Source of the DNA: Nipponacmea schrenckii
Lineage: Eukaryota > Mollusca > Gastropoda > Lottiidae
Assembly: GCA_030562195.1 (NCBI GenBank)
Contig: CM060200.1
Span: 18,966,594 to 19,030,593, forward strand
Direction of reading: 5' to 3'
DNA: 64,000 bases
The notes under the pieces: model-generated
Database searches by the model: none
The model's input: only the letters and a program-made list of their open reading frames with translations
Told to the model about the DNA's origin: nothing
Shown: one piece after another, positions 1-11,775 of the stretch
How the letters are laid out: every line of letters starts with the position of its first letter
Position numbering within the stretch: position 1 is the first letter of the stretch
Position numbers and translations under genes: made by a program

Positions 1-1854
1 TACTTTTTTGTGGTCCCAATTCTAATAATTAATGTGTAAATGGATTGAAAAGTTGAGATTATAATTTTGATCGGATTATGAGATTTAATTGACAGATTCA
101 AGAATCAGGTTTGATTGAAGTAGCCATGAAATTTGTGAAACTAATGGTCCATGAATAATGTTTATTTTAGATTGATTGTCATCCGAAATGACCCTGTCTA
201 ATGTTATGATTTTAGCATATTGATTGATATTAATCGTAAGTGACCAGGTGACCTTGTCCAATGTTATTGTTATCTAATTTCTGTCTAAAAGTTGTCTTAG
301 AATTAACAAGTTAATTGATTGTAATTATTCTAGATGTAATCTAATTGAAAATAACTAGCGAAGTTATCTCAAATGACCTACTTGCAACCTGTGTTCCTAC
401 TAAAGTTAGACAAGAAGAACCTATTCAGATCTATAGTTTAAAGACAAATAAACAAACTGAAGTCTTTGGAAAATTCCCTCACTGTACACTGCATAGTTTA
501 GCTTATAATTTGAAGAAAAGAAGGACAATGATACTTGTCACTTACAATAAATCTCCAATTAGTATTTCAGCATTTTATTGTGAAGTTAGTTATGATACAT
601 GTTATTTTAGGTTTACATATCCTTGGAAACATTACCAGTACAATAATATGCCTGTAGCTTTGTTATTATATATCTGTCGTAATAAACATTATATTAAATA
701 GGAATGGCCCCCGGGCCTGGTTGAATTAGCACATTTAGTATTCTCAGTGAATATTTTTCACATTCTTACATGTCAAAAATATAAAAAAGTGGAACTCAGT
801 TAAATTGTCAACCATTTCTATCTATGTAAAGGGGACAAATGCTTCTTTAATCCAAGTCAAAATCAACCATAAGCCACATGGAACTGATTGCAGTGCTCAA
901 TGATGGAAATTTAACAATGACAACAGCACAGCTTAATCTTTAATATGCATTGGCACATAGGGCTTAGTTCAATGTCACTTAAGCTGAATGTTCAGTCTGT
1001 AGCTCTGACAAGGGGTAAACTGGGTTGAAAAATCTGAAGGGTTTATCTCATCCTGTGCCAGATTGAATCCTAGATATCTGTACAATAAGAACCCTATTAG
1101 CTATATAAAAAGTATGGAATGTGGAGGTTTGATAAGGTTTGATAATCAGTACATAAATAAATACCACCCCAGATTAAATATAATCTTTATATATTCAGAT
1201 ATCTAGGTCAATATTCAAACCCTTCACCTGTCTGGAGTTTTAAACAAATTTTGATAGTGATATTTTTTAAAAGGACTTTAGTCAGACAAGAAGTGTTCTG
1301 TTTACTGCAGTATCCACTGAAATGTGTTTTAATAAGCACATTACTATAATGAAAGAACATGATCATATTTCTTCATCATTTTGGCCACTTAAACCATATT
1401 TCTTGATTATATATAGAACACTATTATGGATATACTACTTCTCTTTAATCTAGGCCTAAATTAAAGAGAAGTAGTATATCCATAATAGTGTTCTTTATAT
1501 AATATTCTACTTCTAAATGTCATTTAAAGATCATATTTCTTGATGTTCCAGAATTTCTGACTGGCAGGGTATGGTTTAGTCATGTAGAAAAAATTAGGTT
1601 GGCTCAGGGACCTTATTCTTCAAAACTAATGTCTGAAATCCAGATGTTAAGAAATTAGTCATCTGATTGCATAACAAAACTAAATTTAAAATCAATTCTA
1701 ATTATTGTCCAATCAGGCGACTAGAATACCAAAACAATTTCAGTAAAATTTTGAGAATAAGGTCCTTGATCATGATTTTCAAAGCCATTCCTTTACAAAT
1801 TTTCATCAAATCAAATAAATTCCTCTCTAAAACATGAGTTTTGTATCTTTTCAG
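1..1854 (+). other. Upstream intron sequence of the large + strand gene
   Basis: This stretch ends in the pyrimidine-rich acceptor TTTTGTATCTTTTCAG before the exon at 1855, so it is intron. It contains one perfect hairpin (1415-1494, listed separately). An unassigned 118-codon open frame at 345-701 has no domain I recognise and no clear splice sites. I see no other gene signal. Confidence 0.6.
1415..1494. repeat. Perfect inverted repeat, 35-bp arms (AGTAGTATATCC family)
   Basis: Arms at 1415-1449 and 1460-1494 are exact reverse complements around a 10-base centre holding the palindrome TAGGCCTA. The arm includes the word AGTAGTATATCCATAATAG, related to words in inverted repeats near 28.97-29.09 kb, 42.84-42.99 kb and 44.03-44.1 kb. 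It looks like a miniature foldback element in the intron rather than a terminator. Confidence 0.8.
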
Positions 1855-3985
1855 AGAAACCCTGATGATTACTTGGCCAAAAAATTTGTGAAAGAAGAGG
1901 AGGAGAGACAATTTCGACACCACAGACGAGCCAGTGAGCGTGGATCATTAGACAGTACTCCAGATAGTCTGAGAAGACGCAGCGCCAATACTACGCCAGA
2001 GTCATACAAACGAAGAAGTCAGGTTGATTATGGGACTGAAGCAACACAAGCTGCACGAGAGTACAGACAGAAGCGTCGATCATTAAATATTGATCCAACA
2101 AAAGAAGGTTACTTACCATCTTCTCCAAACCGCAAATACCAAGACATCAAATCTCATTATTCTCCTAGTGCATTGAAAAACAAGTCAAAATCTGAAGGTA
2201 AACTCAACAAATCACCAGAAAGATCAACCAAAAAATCACCTGCACCTCTCCCTCCTTCTCACAGCTATTCCAAAAATTCTCCTCCCAATAAAAATTCACC
2301 TCGCACTAGTCCAAAAACTGGTAAGGAGAAAATAAGAGCAGCCAAGTCAGAGCCAAACCTTTGTAATTCAAAGCTTGAGGTTGCAGCGTCTTCAAGAACA
2401 AGCAACGAGAAGTCTGTGGCAGACAGTCCAAAGATTTCTGGAGACATAAGGGTAAAGACTGATTCAAAATCTTTGGCAGAAATCAACGACAAGACTGAAT
2501 CAATCAACAAATCTTCCTCACCTGGTACTTCTCCCACCAGACCTTCAGTCAAAAAATCCAGAGCACCTGCACCACCATCTCCTGCAACACTTTCAACTCA
2601 ACCCTTGAGTCCTACACCTAACCCACAGCTATCCCTTCTTCCAAACCAAACCAAAAACTCCTTTGATCAGCAGTTAACTGAAGCTGTCATTGAAAACAGA
2701 TCTGTTGCTGTATTTAATAACGGTCCATTAAGTACATCAAGTCCATTATTAAGTCCATCTAGTACAATAACTCCTCCAATAAGTCCTTCTGATGCTCCTG
2801 TACCTGTAGCTCCACCTCGAAGGAAGAAAGAACAAAGAAAAAATTCAGTAAAATCGCCATCTTCACCTAATTCACCATTAAACGGAGAACTGAAATTCGA
2901 AATAAAGAAAGAGGAACATAATATCTCTCAAGATTCTCTAGAATTTAAGAATGAGTCAACTATTGAAAAAGACAGTAGGTCATTCGAAGATCAACCATTA
3001 AAGGCAGAGAGACCCAGTACTCTTTTTACAAACTCCAACTACAAAAATCTTGAACAGTTATCTCCCTTGTTAAAAGAAATCACTGATACTTTAGAAATGA
3101 ATGGAAACAAGGGAGAAACCTCTCCACAGAGACCTGTTAGACGTGATTCAAGCACCAAGAAAAAATCAGCACCACAACCACCTGTTATAAAACAAGAAAC
3201 AAGTTTCGAGGAAGACACCAACTTAAGTTGGGAAAATCCACCAAAAACATATAAAGATTCCAAATCAATGACACCGGCAGTTGTCATTGAAGAATCATCT
3301 AAAACATTTGAAACCAATGGAATCCATGACCAAGATGACAAAATGAGTATAGGACTCAAACCTAGGAACACTTTCGATAGGATGTCAATTTCTTCTTACG
3401 ATTCTGTGGATTCCATTCCACCACCGCTTCCCTCATCAGCGCCACCTTCATTACCTTCATCTGCTCCACCAATTGATGATGAACAGATATCACCTGAGGA
3501 AGTTATTGAGGTTGAATACACCGTACCACATCAGATGTCCATACAGGAAAGTGATGATGAGGATCATAATAAGCAGAATCATCTAGCTGCGGGAAGATAC
3601 GACGAAATTGAAGGTAACCCTAATGATTTAGATTCTACAGCTGATTTCTTATCAGACCACAATCATGTTAACAACTTACAAGACAATCATCCATCAGCAT
3701 CTAGTAATGATAAACATCATGAGCAAGATTATTATAGTCAACCCCCTCCCCCCAATAGGACATTTTCTGACAATGAGCAAGCATGTAAAAACATTTCTGA
3801 CAAACGAACTGACTTTATGGCCATGAAAAATAAAAATAAAAATAAGAAATATAGTGATAGAGTCGTTGTTACAGAAAAATCATTGAAAATTAAAATCAGA
3901 AATGGATTTAAAGTTGATGAGTCTGATGAATCAGATACTTCTACTGATGATGAACAGAATGGATTTAGCGCTACTTTTTCACCAG
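1855..3985 (+). CDS. Large internal exon: Ser/Pro-rich region with KRAP-like motifs
   Basis: This 2,131-nt exon opens in phase 0 after TTTTCAG and ends at CCAG|GTTTGT in phase 1, encoding 710 residues plus one base. The start is basic and Arg-rich (RRASERGSLDSTPDSLRRRS), followed by a long disordered Ser/Pro region. Four proline motifs stand out: KKSPAPLPP near 2230, KKSRAPAPP near 2551, APPRRKK near 2809 and KKKSAPQPP near 3157. The second is close to the actin-binding KRAP motif of Cordon-bleu proteins. A run of PPPLPSSAPPSLPSSAPP (near 3418-3470) could bind SH3 or EVH1 domains. An acidic, Asp/Ser-rich tail closes the exon. The ATG at 1834 in the same frame lies in the intron and is not a start. 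Confidence 0.85.
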
Positions 3986-5845
3986 GTTTGTACTGCAGCC
4001 TTTAAAATCTGGCCTTTCCAACGCAGCTTTTGAATCTAAGACTTTTACCTCAATAATGATATTCATGAAAACAATTTCAGTAGGCATATAATCTTATAAT
4101 ATCAAACACATTGTTGGCAATAACTTGTTTACTGATGTCAAACTGGGTTTATTTGTTGTTCAAATTTATTGTGAATGTGCAAATTCACAAACAAGGCAAA
4201 TTTACACAACAAATTTTTGAATTCCCAGCCAGTGCCTTGCCTGATTTCCTTTCATAATGTTAATGTTTCCTTTTTGTATAGCAGCAAACATCTTAAATCA
4301 AAACCTGTGTTTGGAATTACCAGATTGTTTTGCTATTGGACTGCTAGTTAATCAACAGATGCTGCTATTTTTGTTTTGTTTTGTTGTGTTGTGTTTTGTT
4401 TTCAGCTTTAAATTGATTTTCAGATTCCAAAACTTAAGATTTCAGAATTGAAATTTCAAAATCTAGTGTAGAATAGAATTTAGCTATGTAGCGTGCTAAT
4501 AAGTATCGTAGATTAACAAAATAAAAGTTGCAAAGTCTTCAAAACGTTGGTTACATATAAATTTAATCATGTAGATCATTTTGAAAGTGTATTTGCCATA
4601 ATGAATGAAATGAAGTTTGAGAACATTCATGTTATGTGACCAAATATTTTCAAAATGGAGCGTCAAAAAATCCATTTAACGCCGGTTGAATTGCAAGATT
4701 TTTATGAATAATTTGAAGATTTATGCAAACTTTCTGTGCTTGCATAGATAGCTTCTTAGTTTGCTTGAAGAAACTTAGACTTGACTAAAGTTACCATATA
4801 ATATTGTTAATCAAACAAATGTGTATCACATTAATATTGTGTCTCTTCTTATTATATACATAGAACATATACTAACAAAACAGTCTATTCAAATCTCTCA
4901 AATAGGTTATGTAAATCTTACACAAAAAATACAGTTCCTTTCAATATTCTTTTTTAATGCCCCAAAAATTGATGTCAGTGAGGCACCCCTAACCTGTTCA
5001 CACAATACAGTATACCTATATACAACATATAGTACTACATTGATATTCTTAAGCACGGCTCAAAAAATTCATTTTCACATTCAGCTTTGACTTGCCCAGT
5101 GGTATACTGTGTTTGTTTGTAACTTTTTGTTATTATGAGGTTAATTTGGATATAAGAACAATTTTTAAATTAGTGAATATTTATTATGGAGAGATATTTT
5201 TGAGAAGATTTACAATTTTTAAATTTGATTGGGAAGTTAGTGCAACCGTTAATCTAGCTGGGATTGGACTTGTGGTATTTTTTCAAAGGTATTGTAAAGA
5301 GGTTTGCTATTATTTTGATATATCCAAGTGAATCTGCCCCACCTAGAAGCCTTGAAAATGACCAAAAAAACACAAAAACGTCTAGGTCAAGCGTAAGATT
5401 TTCCATACGAAAGCATTGAACAGTAAAGTTAGACTAAAATAGTTACTCTATATAAATATAATGTCCTCCCTTTAAAAGGACATAATATGTCAGTTTGATA
5501 TTGATCTGTAGGAATAAGAATGTTGTTTTTTTGTAAACAGTAAGTACACTGCCAACCTTAGTCTTGTACTCAAAATAATCTTTTTTTTTCAATTTTGTGT
5601 TAAGTTGAATTTTTCTGCTGAAAACTAATAGAAATCCTCTTTACAATACCTTGAAGCAAAACACTTTCCGCATCATTGAGCATAGCACTAGATCCTCTGG
5701 ATTTGAACATGGGCACACATTCAGTTGTAATATTACTTTTGTTGCGCTTTCCATAAATTAGGCTATTTTAATGTGCTTACAAATTATGCCATAGACCCTG
5801 CTAACCCATGCCTTAATCAGGTTGCTTCTACTAATTTATTTAAAG
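3986..5845 (+). other. Intron 1 of the window
   Basis: The donor is GTTTGT at 3986 and the acceptor AAAG at 5842-5845. The intron is AT-rich. Short open frames at 4257-4451, 4821-5090 and 5092-5331 are low-complexity and show no domain. No repeat element with clear ends was seen. Confidence 0.7.
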
Positions 5846-6346
5846 GTGACAGTGGCATCATGACAAGTTTACCGACTTCACCGGACGAGGCTGATGGTAA
5901 CCGTGGAGTTAGCCTCATTTCATATAAGAATGAAAAGACAACTCTCACTAATCCACCAGTAGAATCATCATCCAGTACAGATTCTCAGTTTGAAGATTCT
6001 TCTTCCCTAGGATTCGATACAAAAAGGTCCATGTTTGAAGAGAAGAAACCGAATTTTAAGCCGCTTAAAACTATGTCACCTACTTCACCAACCTCACCCA
6101 ACGGCCCTCTATCACCAAGATCACGGAAATGTAACAGCGAAGAACTTATTGAGAAGTCACGACAGTTTGCAGAGATGGTACAGAAACCAAGTTTTTCAAT
6201 GAAAGTAAAGAATTCTGAATCAGATGAATATTCACAAGAAACTTTACAAGAATTTGAATTAAATAGAAGATCTGTTATTAGTATGTCCACAATGAAAAAG
6301 AAAGATGTCCGCAGTCCAACAGAACCAGAGAAAAGCTTTATTCAAG
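5846..6346 (+). CDS. Internal exon: Ser/Thr/Pro-rich linker
   Basis: This 501-nt exon is phase 1 at both ends (5' AAAG|GTGACAGT, 3' TCAAG|GTTAGT), so it is symmetric and could be skipped without shifting the frame. It encodes 167 residues of disordered sequence, including the run SPTSPTSPNGPLSPRSR, a likely proline-directed phosphorylation cluster. A short helical stretch (EELIEKSRQFAEMVQKPSFS) follows and could be a partner-binding segment. The junction base g at 3985 plus gt at 5846 gives Gly, and the junction at 6346/37810 gives Glu. I recognise no named domain. Confidence 0.85.
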
Positions 6347-6596
6347 GTTAGTATATATTTTTGTCTTAATTACATGATATACAATTTTTGAAATGCTTTT
6401 CTCTGTTCATGGATTGACTAAAAACATTACAGATTTATTTCATTACACAACAAAATCTACCATACATTGTTACACATTTCATGACATTTAGACCTATAGA
6501 ATGCACCATGATACATTTCACTTACACTTAACCTTAACAAATATAAATCACAAAAAAAAGACAATATTATGAAATAAGCACATTTTTGCAAGAAAA

Positions 6597-7141
6597 CTAC
6601 CGTGGCTGTTATACGCCACAGAATTTACAATATGCTTTTTTTTTTATGTGGTAGTGATTTTGACTTTTGTATTATAAACCCCGGTGAAAAGTCGAAAAAT
6701 TTTATGTTTAAGTCTGGACTTTTCACCCCGTTGGAAAGTATTTTCACCTAGGTGACAAGTCGAAAAATTTGATGTTTAAGTCTGGACTTTTCACCCCGGT
6801 GGAAAGTATTTTCACCTAGGTGAAAAGTCGAAAAATTTGATGTTTAAGTCTGGACTTTTCACCCAGGTGAAAAGTATTTTCACTTAGCTGAAAAGTCAAA
6901 AAATTTGATGTTTAAGTCTGGACTTTTCACTCAGGTGGAAAGTATTTTCACCTCGGTGAAAAGTCGAAAAATTTGATGTTTAAGTCAGGACTTTTCACCC
7001 TGGTGAAAAGTCAAAAAATTTGATGTTTTAGTCTGGATTTTTCACACAGGTGAAAAGTCAAGTTTAAAATACAAAAGTCAAAATCACTACATAAAAAAAA
7101 ATGCATATTGTAAATTTGGTGGCGTATACCAGCCACCGTAG
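6597..7141. mobile_element. Non-autonomous DNA element with ~80-bp TIRs
   Basis: The left end begins CTACCGTGGCTGTTATACGC. The reverse complement of the right end begins CTACGGTGGCTGGTATACGC. Similarity continues inward for about 80 bases through a T-run and a stretch reading GTGATTTTGACTTTTGTAT. Between the TIRs sits a 68-bp tandem array. The element is 545 bp and has no open frame for a transposase, so it must have been mobilised in trans. The flanks share only AAAA, so a target duplication is not certain. It lies in intron 2 just after an exon. Confidence 0.8.
6680..7062. repeat. 68-bp tandem array of hairpin-forming units
   Basis: About five and a half units run head to tail, each starting near GGTGAAAAGTCGAAAAATTT and containing GTCTGGACTTTTCACC. 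GGTGAAAAGTC and GACTTTTCACC are reverse complements, so each unit can form its own stem. Spacers carry AAAGTATTTTCACC. Units differ by a few bases each and the last is shortened. Confidence 0.85.
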
Positions 7142-7682
7142 AAAACACAAAAACACACAATGTTTCTATACAAATTACTAATACAGGTTGTAAAACACAA
7201 TCTAGACACAGTAACTGTTTATCTATTAAAGGGAGGTAACTACATTCAACCGTAATTCATATAAATTGTAAAATGAAACCTTGAAGTCATTGCTTGAAAT
7301 CATTCCAATAATTTAGATTCGAGTTTGTAAAAGTCATAATGAGTGTTAATCCATTCATGAATATTTTATTTACTATTTTGTGATATTTACATAGGCATTA
7401 TGTTGCTAACTGAAAACACAGAGCAAAGCAGGTTGTGTAGCCTCTATATGACTTCTTTTAACATAGTTATCTCTCTTTTGTCTGATTTAATCCCAAATAA
7501 ATAATCTATTTATACAGGTATTTGGAGAAATATTTAAAGCTTGACAGCTGACATGATTATTCTTTTAAAACCCTTATGGTTTTGAAATATTGTTACGCAT
7601 TATGTGTTAACCAGCATGGGACTGATTTGTTGATGGGACCCTTTATTTTTGTTCTGGTACTGCTGACAAAGGTTCAATAGGG

Positions 7683-7700
7683 GGAGTGGGGGGGGGGGCT
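7683..7700 (+). repeat. G-run
   Basis: Runs of G (GGGGGAGTGGGG then an unbroken run of G) lie in intron 2. A second, longer G-run follows a short GT repeat at about 7852-7876. Both are on the sense strand of the large gene. Confidence 0.7.
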
Positions 7701-8011
7701 TCTTCTCGTAGCCTACGAAATTTCTAAAACCAACCAAAAGTCCATAAAAATCATTTCTTACATTTCTGAGGTATTAAATTGTTCATCTTTGAAGTTTAAG
7801 TAAATTAGTCAATCTCTGCTGAACAGAAGATGATATTGAGAGAGATTCGTATGTGTGTGTGTGGGGGGGGGGGGGAGTCCTTATTCTTACCAGTTGGTGC
7901 CCATCCTTAAGTCAAGGCTGGTGTTAACTCAAACAATTATAATGTTATAGATGATAAATATTAAAGATAATTTATTGACTAAGTTATGATGACATAATAC
8001 TATTTATTTTC

Positions 8012-8115
8012 TCTATTTATCTTTCTGTTATTTATCTTTCTGTTATTTACTCTTCATCTTTATGTATATAATAACATACTGTATATTTATAATGTAAATA
8101 TACAGTATTTAATCA
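8012..8115. repeat. Short tandem repeat followed by an inverted repeat
   Basis: A ~17-bp unit (TATTTATCTTTCTGTTAT) repeats about three times from 8012. Near 8085-8115 TACTGTATATTTA and TAAATATACAGTA form an inverted repeat with a short loop. I see no function. Confidence 0.5.
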
Positions 8116-8262
8116 CAGTTTCTGTCAACATATATTTATATTTGGCAGTAATTCTGTTATACTAGCAACAAATAATAGTTATTTTGTAAGCTGTAAATTA
8201 CTATATGCAGTTTGAAAAATATTATTCAATCCAACTGCAAAACTGTTACTATCCACTAGCTT

Positions 8263-8356
8263 AGAAAAAAAGAAACAACTATCTTTTTCAAGGATAACAA
8301 CTTAAGTTCACAATTAAGGATCCTTTCTACCAACTGGTCCTTGGCCAAACCTCATC
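8263..8356 (-). repeat. Partial copy of the 29.6-29.9 kb SINE-like repeat
   Basis: Read on the minus strand, this matches the 3' part of the unit ending near 29870. Shared blocks are AGGTTTGG-CAAGGACCAG, TGGTAGAAAGGATCC, TTATCCTTG and ATAGTTGTTTCTTT. Two copies in opposite orientation more than 20 kb apart point to a dispersed retroposon. Confidence 0.6.
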
Positions 8357-11300
8357 AGTACTCTTCTGTTGTTTATTTACATCACCTTCAATATGAATAA
8401 AAGTACAATTGTTTTTTTACTACAATGTTTTCAACAATTCTAGTCTTTTCAATTGCTACATATTTTCATGCTATGTAATTGCCAAAAGAAAAGAAATTTG
8501 AAATTTTGTGGTCCTAAAAACACAAACTTTTGAGAAACAATTTTATTTCTATTGGTATTTGCATGTTTTGTTTTGGTCTACTTTTATCTACAGTCACGTA
8601 AAAAATGTTTTGTATGAAATCTCAAAGTAAAGAAGAGAAGATAACTCATGATCTCACCAAAGAATATTTGACACCTTTCAGAATGTTCAGTAAATAAACA
8701 TGTTTCTGTTCAAATGTCACTAAAGAGACTTTAATTCACACTATTAACAGGACATATTCATCTAAATATTTACTTATCGTGCAGACTTAAAGCTATCTGT
8801 ATCACTTGCCAAAATGAAAGTTTTACATCTTATATGTCTACAATTAAAGTATGAAAGTCCATAAGTTTAGCATTAATAAAACCTAGGTTATATATTAATC
8901 TGAATTCGAACCTTTTATTGATTGTCATACTAAATTTTGTTTAATTTTGAAGAATAAGATCTGTCATATCACAGTGTGCATTTCCAGCCTTTTTATTAAC
9001 ACTATGAGGAGCCGTACAGATGACAAACTCAAAATTCATTTCATAACTTTTTATGATTCAGAATTTGTTTTTCAATAAAATTATAAATAAACTGGTTCTA
9101 ATATGGTAAAATTGTTGAAAATATTCTACCTCTATTAGTATAGTTTGTTATTATAAGATATCATGTGGTCTATATTTGTTGTCAAATCAAATCTATTCAA
9201 TACTCCTTTATTTCTTATAAATTCCCCTTTCACTCTGAATAAATCAGTTTTCGATAGTCTATCGAAACGTGTTTGAATATGTTTCAATTGGTTGATGTAA
9301 ACTGGTATTTCAACTGTTTTATCTCCTTTACTTTGTGACATGATAGAGTTGCATCTAGGATTTCCTCTCGTTTTTTATATTAAAACTGGCTAAAGACGTA
9401 AAACCTGTTTTTTTTATAAAATTTTGTAAGATCTGCAGTGTTTCCTTGTGTTATTTTGTATAGTGGTGTAGTATTGCAGGTAAGTTTTAAAAACTTTGAA
9501 TAGTGTTTGATTGAGTGATTGGTTTTATCAATTGTCATCTACTCCACAGCTTTCATTATTATAACAAGCATGATAAGATGAAATGAACATGAATGGAGTT
9601 TTACATCATGTTATTCCAGTTACAAACAGGACAAGATGAAATGAAAATGAAGTTTTACATCCTACTCATCTCATGCTAATTACAAAGATATTAAGTTATA
9701 ACATTAGAGATCATATTATATTATAACACAATCAGAATCAAAGATTTATGTCATGTATATTAACCTGGTTAACGTCTGTCTGTGACAAGTTGCTATGTTT
9801 AACTTGTAACAATCTTTCAACTACCAAAATGTGGTGGCCAAGTATATTTTGATTTCATGAAACAGACTAAATATAAGTATATATTATTCCTGTATTTAGA
9901 AAATTAATTCAAATTAAATGTAAGACAAGGCAATTACACAATTTACATCAGTCCGTCTGCCTTTTTTCTGAAAATGTCACACAACATCATATTAAAGTGT
10001 ACTAAGTAAAACCATTAAATAATGCTAGAAAGGCCAAACCAGAATTCCTACTGTTGTTCCATTTTCATATCCACAATAAATTTTAAACATTCAGTAATAC
10101 CATTAAGTAATTACATGTATTATCTGACATGTTACATTAGCAACTAATTAATTGATACAGTAGTAATTGTTTAATATAGAGGAATAGTTTATAGCTGGGG
10201 CTGTGACAGGAAATAAGCAATATTAGCAGCAGAGCCACAAATCATAGAATATTGTACTTGAATAATTCACATGGTAAAATCATATGAGCAGCCAAATTTC
10301 TTTTCGAAGCAGAATATTGGAAATTAAAAAACAAATTTGAAACACCTGATGGTTCTTCTTGTTTGAGGATGTTTGAAGTATGTACTATGTTAAAGTGCAG
10401 ACCAGGTAGAAAATAACATTAGCAGTTTTAATCTATTTTCTCATTGAACACATATCTACAGGTTTGTGAATTGTGTGGACATTTAGGAATCAGAATTTCC
10501 ATCTTTTTTATAAAATTGAAATATTGTGGTAGATAATATTTGAGTTTAAGTTTAGGACTTTCAGATATATGTTTTCGCCATACCCAAATGACAATATGAA
10601 AGATATGACCAGGTTTAGGGTGTAGTTATGTATAATATGAGTAAGATTATTTACCAAAGACGTTCAATTAGTGACTAGTGTTTACTGTAACTATATATAA
10701 TACTGAATATCTTTTATTTTCTTGTATACATATCATGATAAACAGTTGAAGATAGGTAAATATTGACTGATATAGGTGTAGGTTATCATGACTGAAACAT
10801 TTGGTCATCAAGAAACCAAAATTATTACATGTTGCTTCTCTAACAATCCATTCTCTAATTTATCTTTGTGGAACTCCCAAACTTGTCCACAAACAAAAAT
10901 CATTTCCCTGGCAAAAAAGTGGAATAGCATCCGACAAATAATAAATTTCACAGTTTGTTTCCGTTCCACAAATGAAGGTAAATTGTAGTACCAGTATTTG
11001 AATTTTGGTAAACTACAAAAGAAACTGCAAAATTTGATTAAATTTTGACCTTTTCCAATTCATGACAAATGGCTGATAAATAAATCTATGCAACTTGTTT
11101 CTAGTTTATCATTGATTCAACTGTTGAATTATTCAACTTTTTCTCTTTTTCATTTTTCTGTATAAAGGTTGATGTTTCTTTCATTTGAAAGTAAAGTTGA
11201 AGTAAAACCTGGTAATGTTATTATTAAATCAATAGAAATAATATTGATAGATTCTAATCAATACTTTCTCATTTTATTACCAACATGATATTCTGGTGAT

Positions 11301-11507
11301 GTGTTTATTTATAGTTTGAAACACATTGCGTGATATAATCAGTGTTGTGGATTATTTATTATGGTATAGCAGGTAGGTAGGTAGATTGTATATAATTAAT
11401 TACCTGAACTATACACAGGTCATTAACCATCTTCAAATATTCAACTTTCAAACCTCCAACATACGTACTTGTTTTTCAGTTCGTCATGTATTCCCTGTTT
11501 TGATTTT

Positions 11508-11775
11508 TTCTGTAATCCTTCTAGAACTTCTTGAGTTTCTCTGTAATCCTTCTAGAACTTCTTGAGTTTTTCTGTAATCCTTCTAGAACTTCTTGAGTTT
11601 CTCTGTAATCCTTCTAGAACTTCTTGAGTTTCTCTGTAATCCTTCCAGAACCTATATTTGAGTTTTTCTGTAATCTTCATGAACTTATTTTTGAGTTTTT
11701 TGTAATCCCTCTGAAACTTGTTTTAAAGTTTTCTGTAATCCTTCTGGAACCTGTTTTGTGAATTTATTGTAAGTC
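11508..11775. repeat. 31-bp minisatellite, ~8 decaying units
   Basis: The unit CTGTAATCCTTCTAGAACTT + CTTGAGTTTCT repeats head to tail. The first four or five copies are nearly identical and later copies diverge and change length, ending near GTGAATTTATTGTAAG. The gradient suggests recent expansion at the left side. Confidence 0.85.

Noticed and set aside
345..701. 118-codon + strand open frame
   Set aside because: No recognisable domain, no matching splice phase to the exon at 1855, and composition close to AT-rich chance translation. Mentioned only in the intron entry.
1415..1494. Transcription terminator or miRNA hairpin
   Set aside because: Perfect 35-bp arms with related sequences elsewhere in the window fit a foldback transposon better. 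A miRNA would normally show mismatches and no dispersed relatives.
1702..1923. Minus-strand open frame across the first exon boundary
   Set aside because: Shadow of the + strand exon and its intron; low-complexity translation with no domain.
6680..7062. CRISPR-like array
   Set aside because: Repeats are contiguous 68-bp units without unique spacers, inside a TIR element in an animal intron.
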